Below are positions 63,033 through 64,000 of a DNA stretch of 64,000 nucleotides, in pieces. Where the stretch lies: NCBI GenBank assembly GCA_948474755.1, contig CAOLHI010000739.1, positions 1 through 64,000 on the forward strand. The letters are read 5' to 3'. The DNA comes from Ctenosaura bakeri. Lineage: Eukaryota; Chordata; Lepidosauria; Squamata; Iguanidae. Every line of letters begins with the position of its first letter. Positions within the stretch are counted from its first letter, which is position 1. Under the pieces are notes generated by a model. That model was not told where the DNA came from, did not search any database, and saw only the letters and a list, made by a program, of their open reading frames with translations. The position numbers were made by a program, and so were the translations under genes.

Positions 63033-64000
63033 GTGTGTTTGGTTCTTTAACTCAGATTATTCATATAAGCTTGCATGTTTTAAAGATCCAAGACTCAAGT
63101 TAACGGCATAATAACAGGATAAACTGCAATGTGGCTTCTTTGCTTGGAGGAGGAGTCGGCAATGGGGGCAGGATTGCAACAACACAAGACACAAGCTTAT
63201 TCTGCCATGTGGCTCTAGGCCTCTCCTTATCAAAGCGGCATGACAAGAATTCACACTGCAGGAGCTCATAACATTAAAGTGTAGTATAATAACCCATAGG
63301 TCTCAAACGGTATACACTTGATGTGTTAGTTTAACAAACAATTGGTCTCAGTGACATGACCAAGATAATCCCAAACAAGACTTTTATACTCCAACTAGCA
63401 TATATACCCAGTGTTGCCCGGGATTTTATTTTCTTGTAGGTAATACTTGTTAGAAATAGGAATTACCTTACCTTATCTTACCTTACCTAACCTTAGGAAT
63501 TAGATGTGGTTGAAATACACAGATTTCAGATCCTGTATGTCCAGTATGTGTAACTTTTCCCCGTATTCCCCAATCCAATCTGTATTCAGAGTTATTAACA
63601 AACAGATGTTGGGTTCCTGAGGGAATACACTGCCCTCCTTCTTGCTGCTAGGCCTCATCTCCATAGCAAGCAGCCTGAGCTCTCTGGGTGAGAATTCTAA
63701 AGGGTCCTCCCTGAACTGCCAACCCTAGGATTCCATAGAATCTTCACAGACAGCCAATCATATGAGGTCTTCCCACTTCACACAGCCAATCATATGTCTA
63801 TGCCTACCTGACACAAACAGACAAACTTTGACTTTTATATAGTAAATATGCCTGCCTGATTCATTTAATTTTAGCAAAAGGGCTTATACTGTTAGTCTTC
63901 TCATATTTCCCTTTCCATTTTTTTTCCATTCCCAAATATTTTGCTAAGGAGGAGATGGAATAGCTGTACAATGTCTTTTGATTAATATTCATGGGAGCTT
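63033..64000. other. Start of intron 21, to window end
   Basis: No coding support. It holds a short (CCTTA)n run at 63462-63496. The segment 63700-63840 (GCCAATCATATGAGGTCTTC, CTGACACAAACAGACAAAC) is an inverted copy of the DNA around 42065-42120 and 42345-42400, that is, the repeat that carries the SINE there. Confidence 0.6.

Overview
The window is nuclear DNA of a vertebrate, most likely a squamate reptile (lizard). This is inferred from the mix of mobile DNA: DIRS-type tyrosine-recombinase retrotransposons, CR1 LINE tails, tRNA- and 5S-rRNA-derived SINEs, solo LTRs, a SPIN-like hAT element and many short GGCC-ended DNA transposons, together with a split gene of reptilian character. There are no bacterial operons, CRISPR arrays or RNA genes. 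Almost all long open frames are chance frames in repeats or introns.

Layout. 1-602: a decayed DIRS recombinase fragment. 603-3660: a 3 kb TG-rich satellite with a higher-order period of about 668 bases. 3680-8940: intergenic DNA with short DNA transposons. 8943-15860: a solo LTR (4-base duplication GCTA) split by a roughly 6.1 kb, structurally complete but frameshifted DIRS element coding on the minus strand. 16489-17360: a second solo LTR of the same family. 17361-23040: gene-free DNA with a CR1 tail and another solo LTR (21772-22716, duplication CAGA) that ends about 460 bases before the gene start.

23178-63032 and beyond: a plus-strand gene for a macrophage mannose receptor (MRC1 or a sauropsid MRC1-like paralogue). 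I could place 21 coding exons with every splice phase consistent, giving 981 codons: signal peptide, cysteine-rich R-type lectin domain, fibronectin type II domain, C-type lectin-like domains (CTLD) 1-5 complete, and the first exon of CTLD6. The rest (CTLD6-8, membrane span, cytoplasmic tail) lies past the right edge. The notable feature is that CTLD4, the main mannose-binding domain in mammalian MRC1, has lost most of its Ca2+/sugar ligands, while CTLD5 keeps the full EPN...ND set. Intron 19 uses a GC donor.

The introns hold most of the remaining content: at least a dozen GGCC-ended DNA transposons with 3-base target duplications, a SPIN-like hAT element with a perfect 8-base duplication, SINEs of three kinds (two sharing one tail), a further solo LTR splitting a SINE, CR1 tails, a DIRS relic beside exon 18, and microsatellites. 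I saw no unknown gene system; the most interesting material is the rewired lectin receptor and the nested transposon history.
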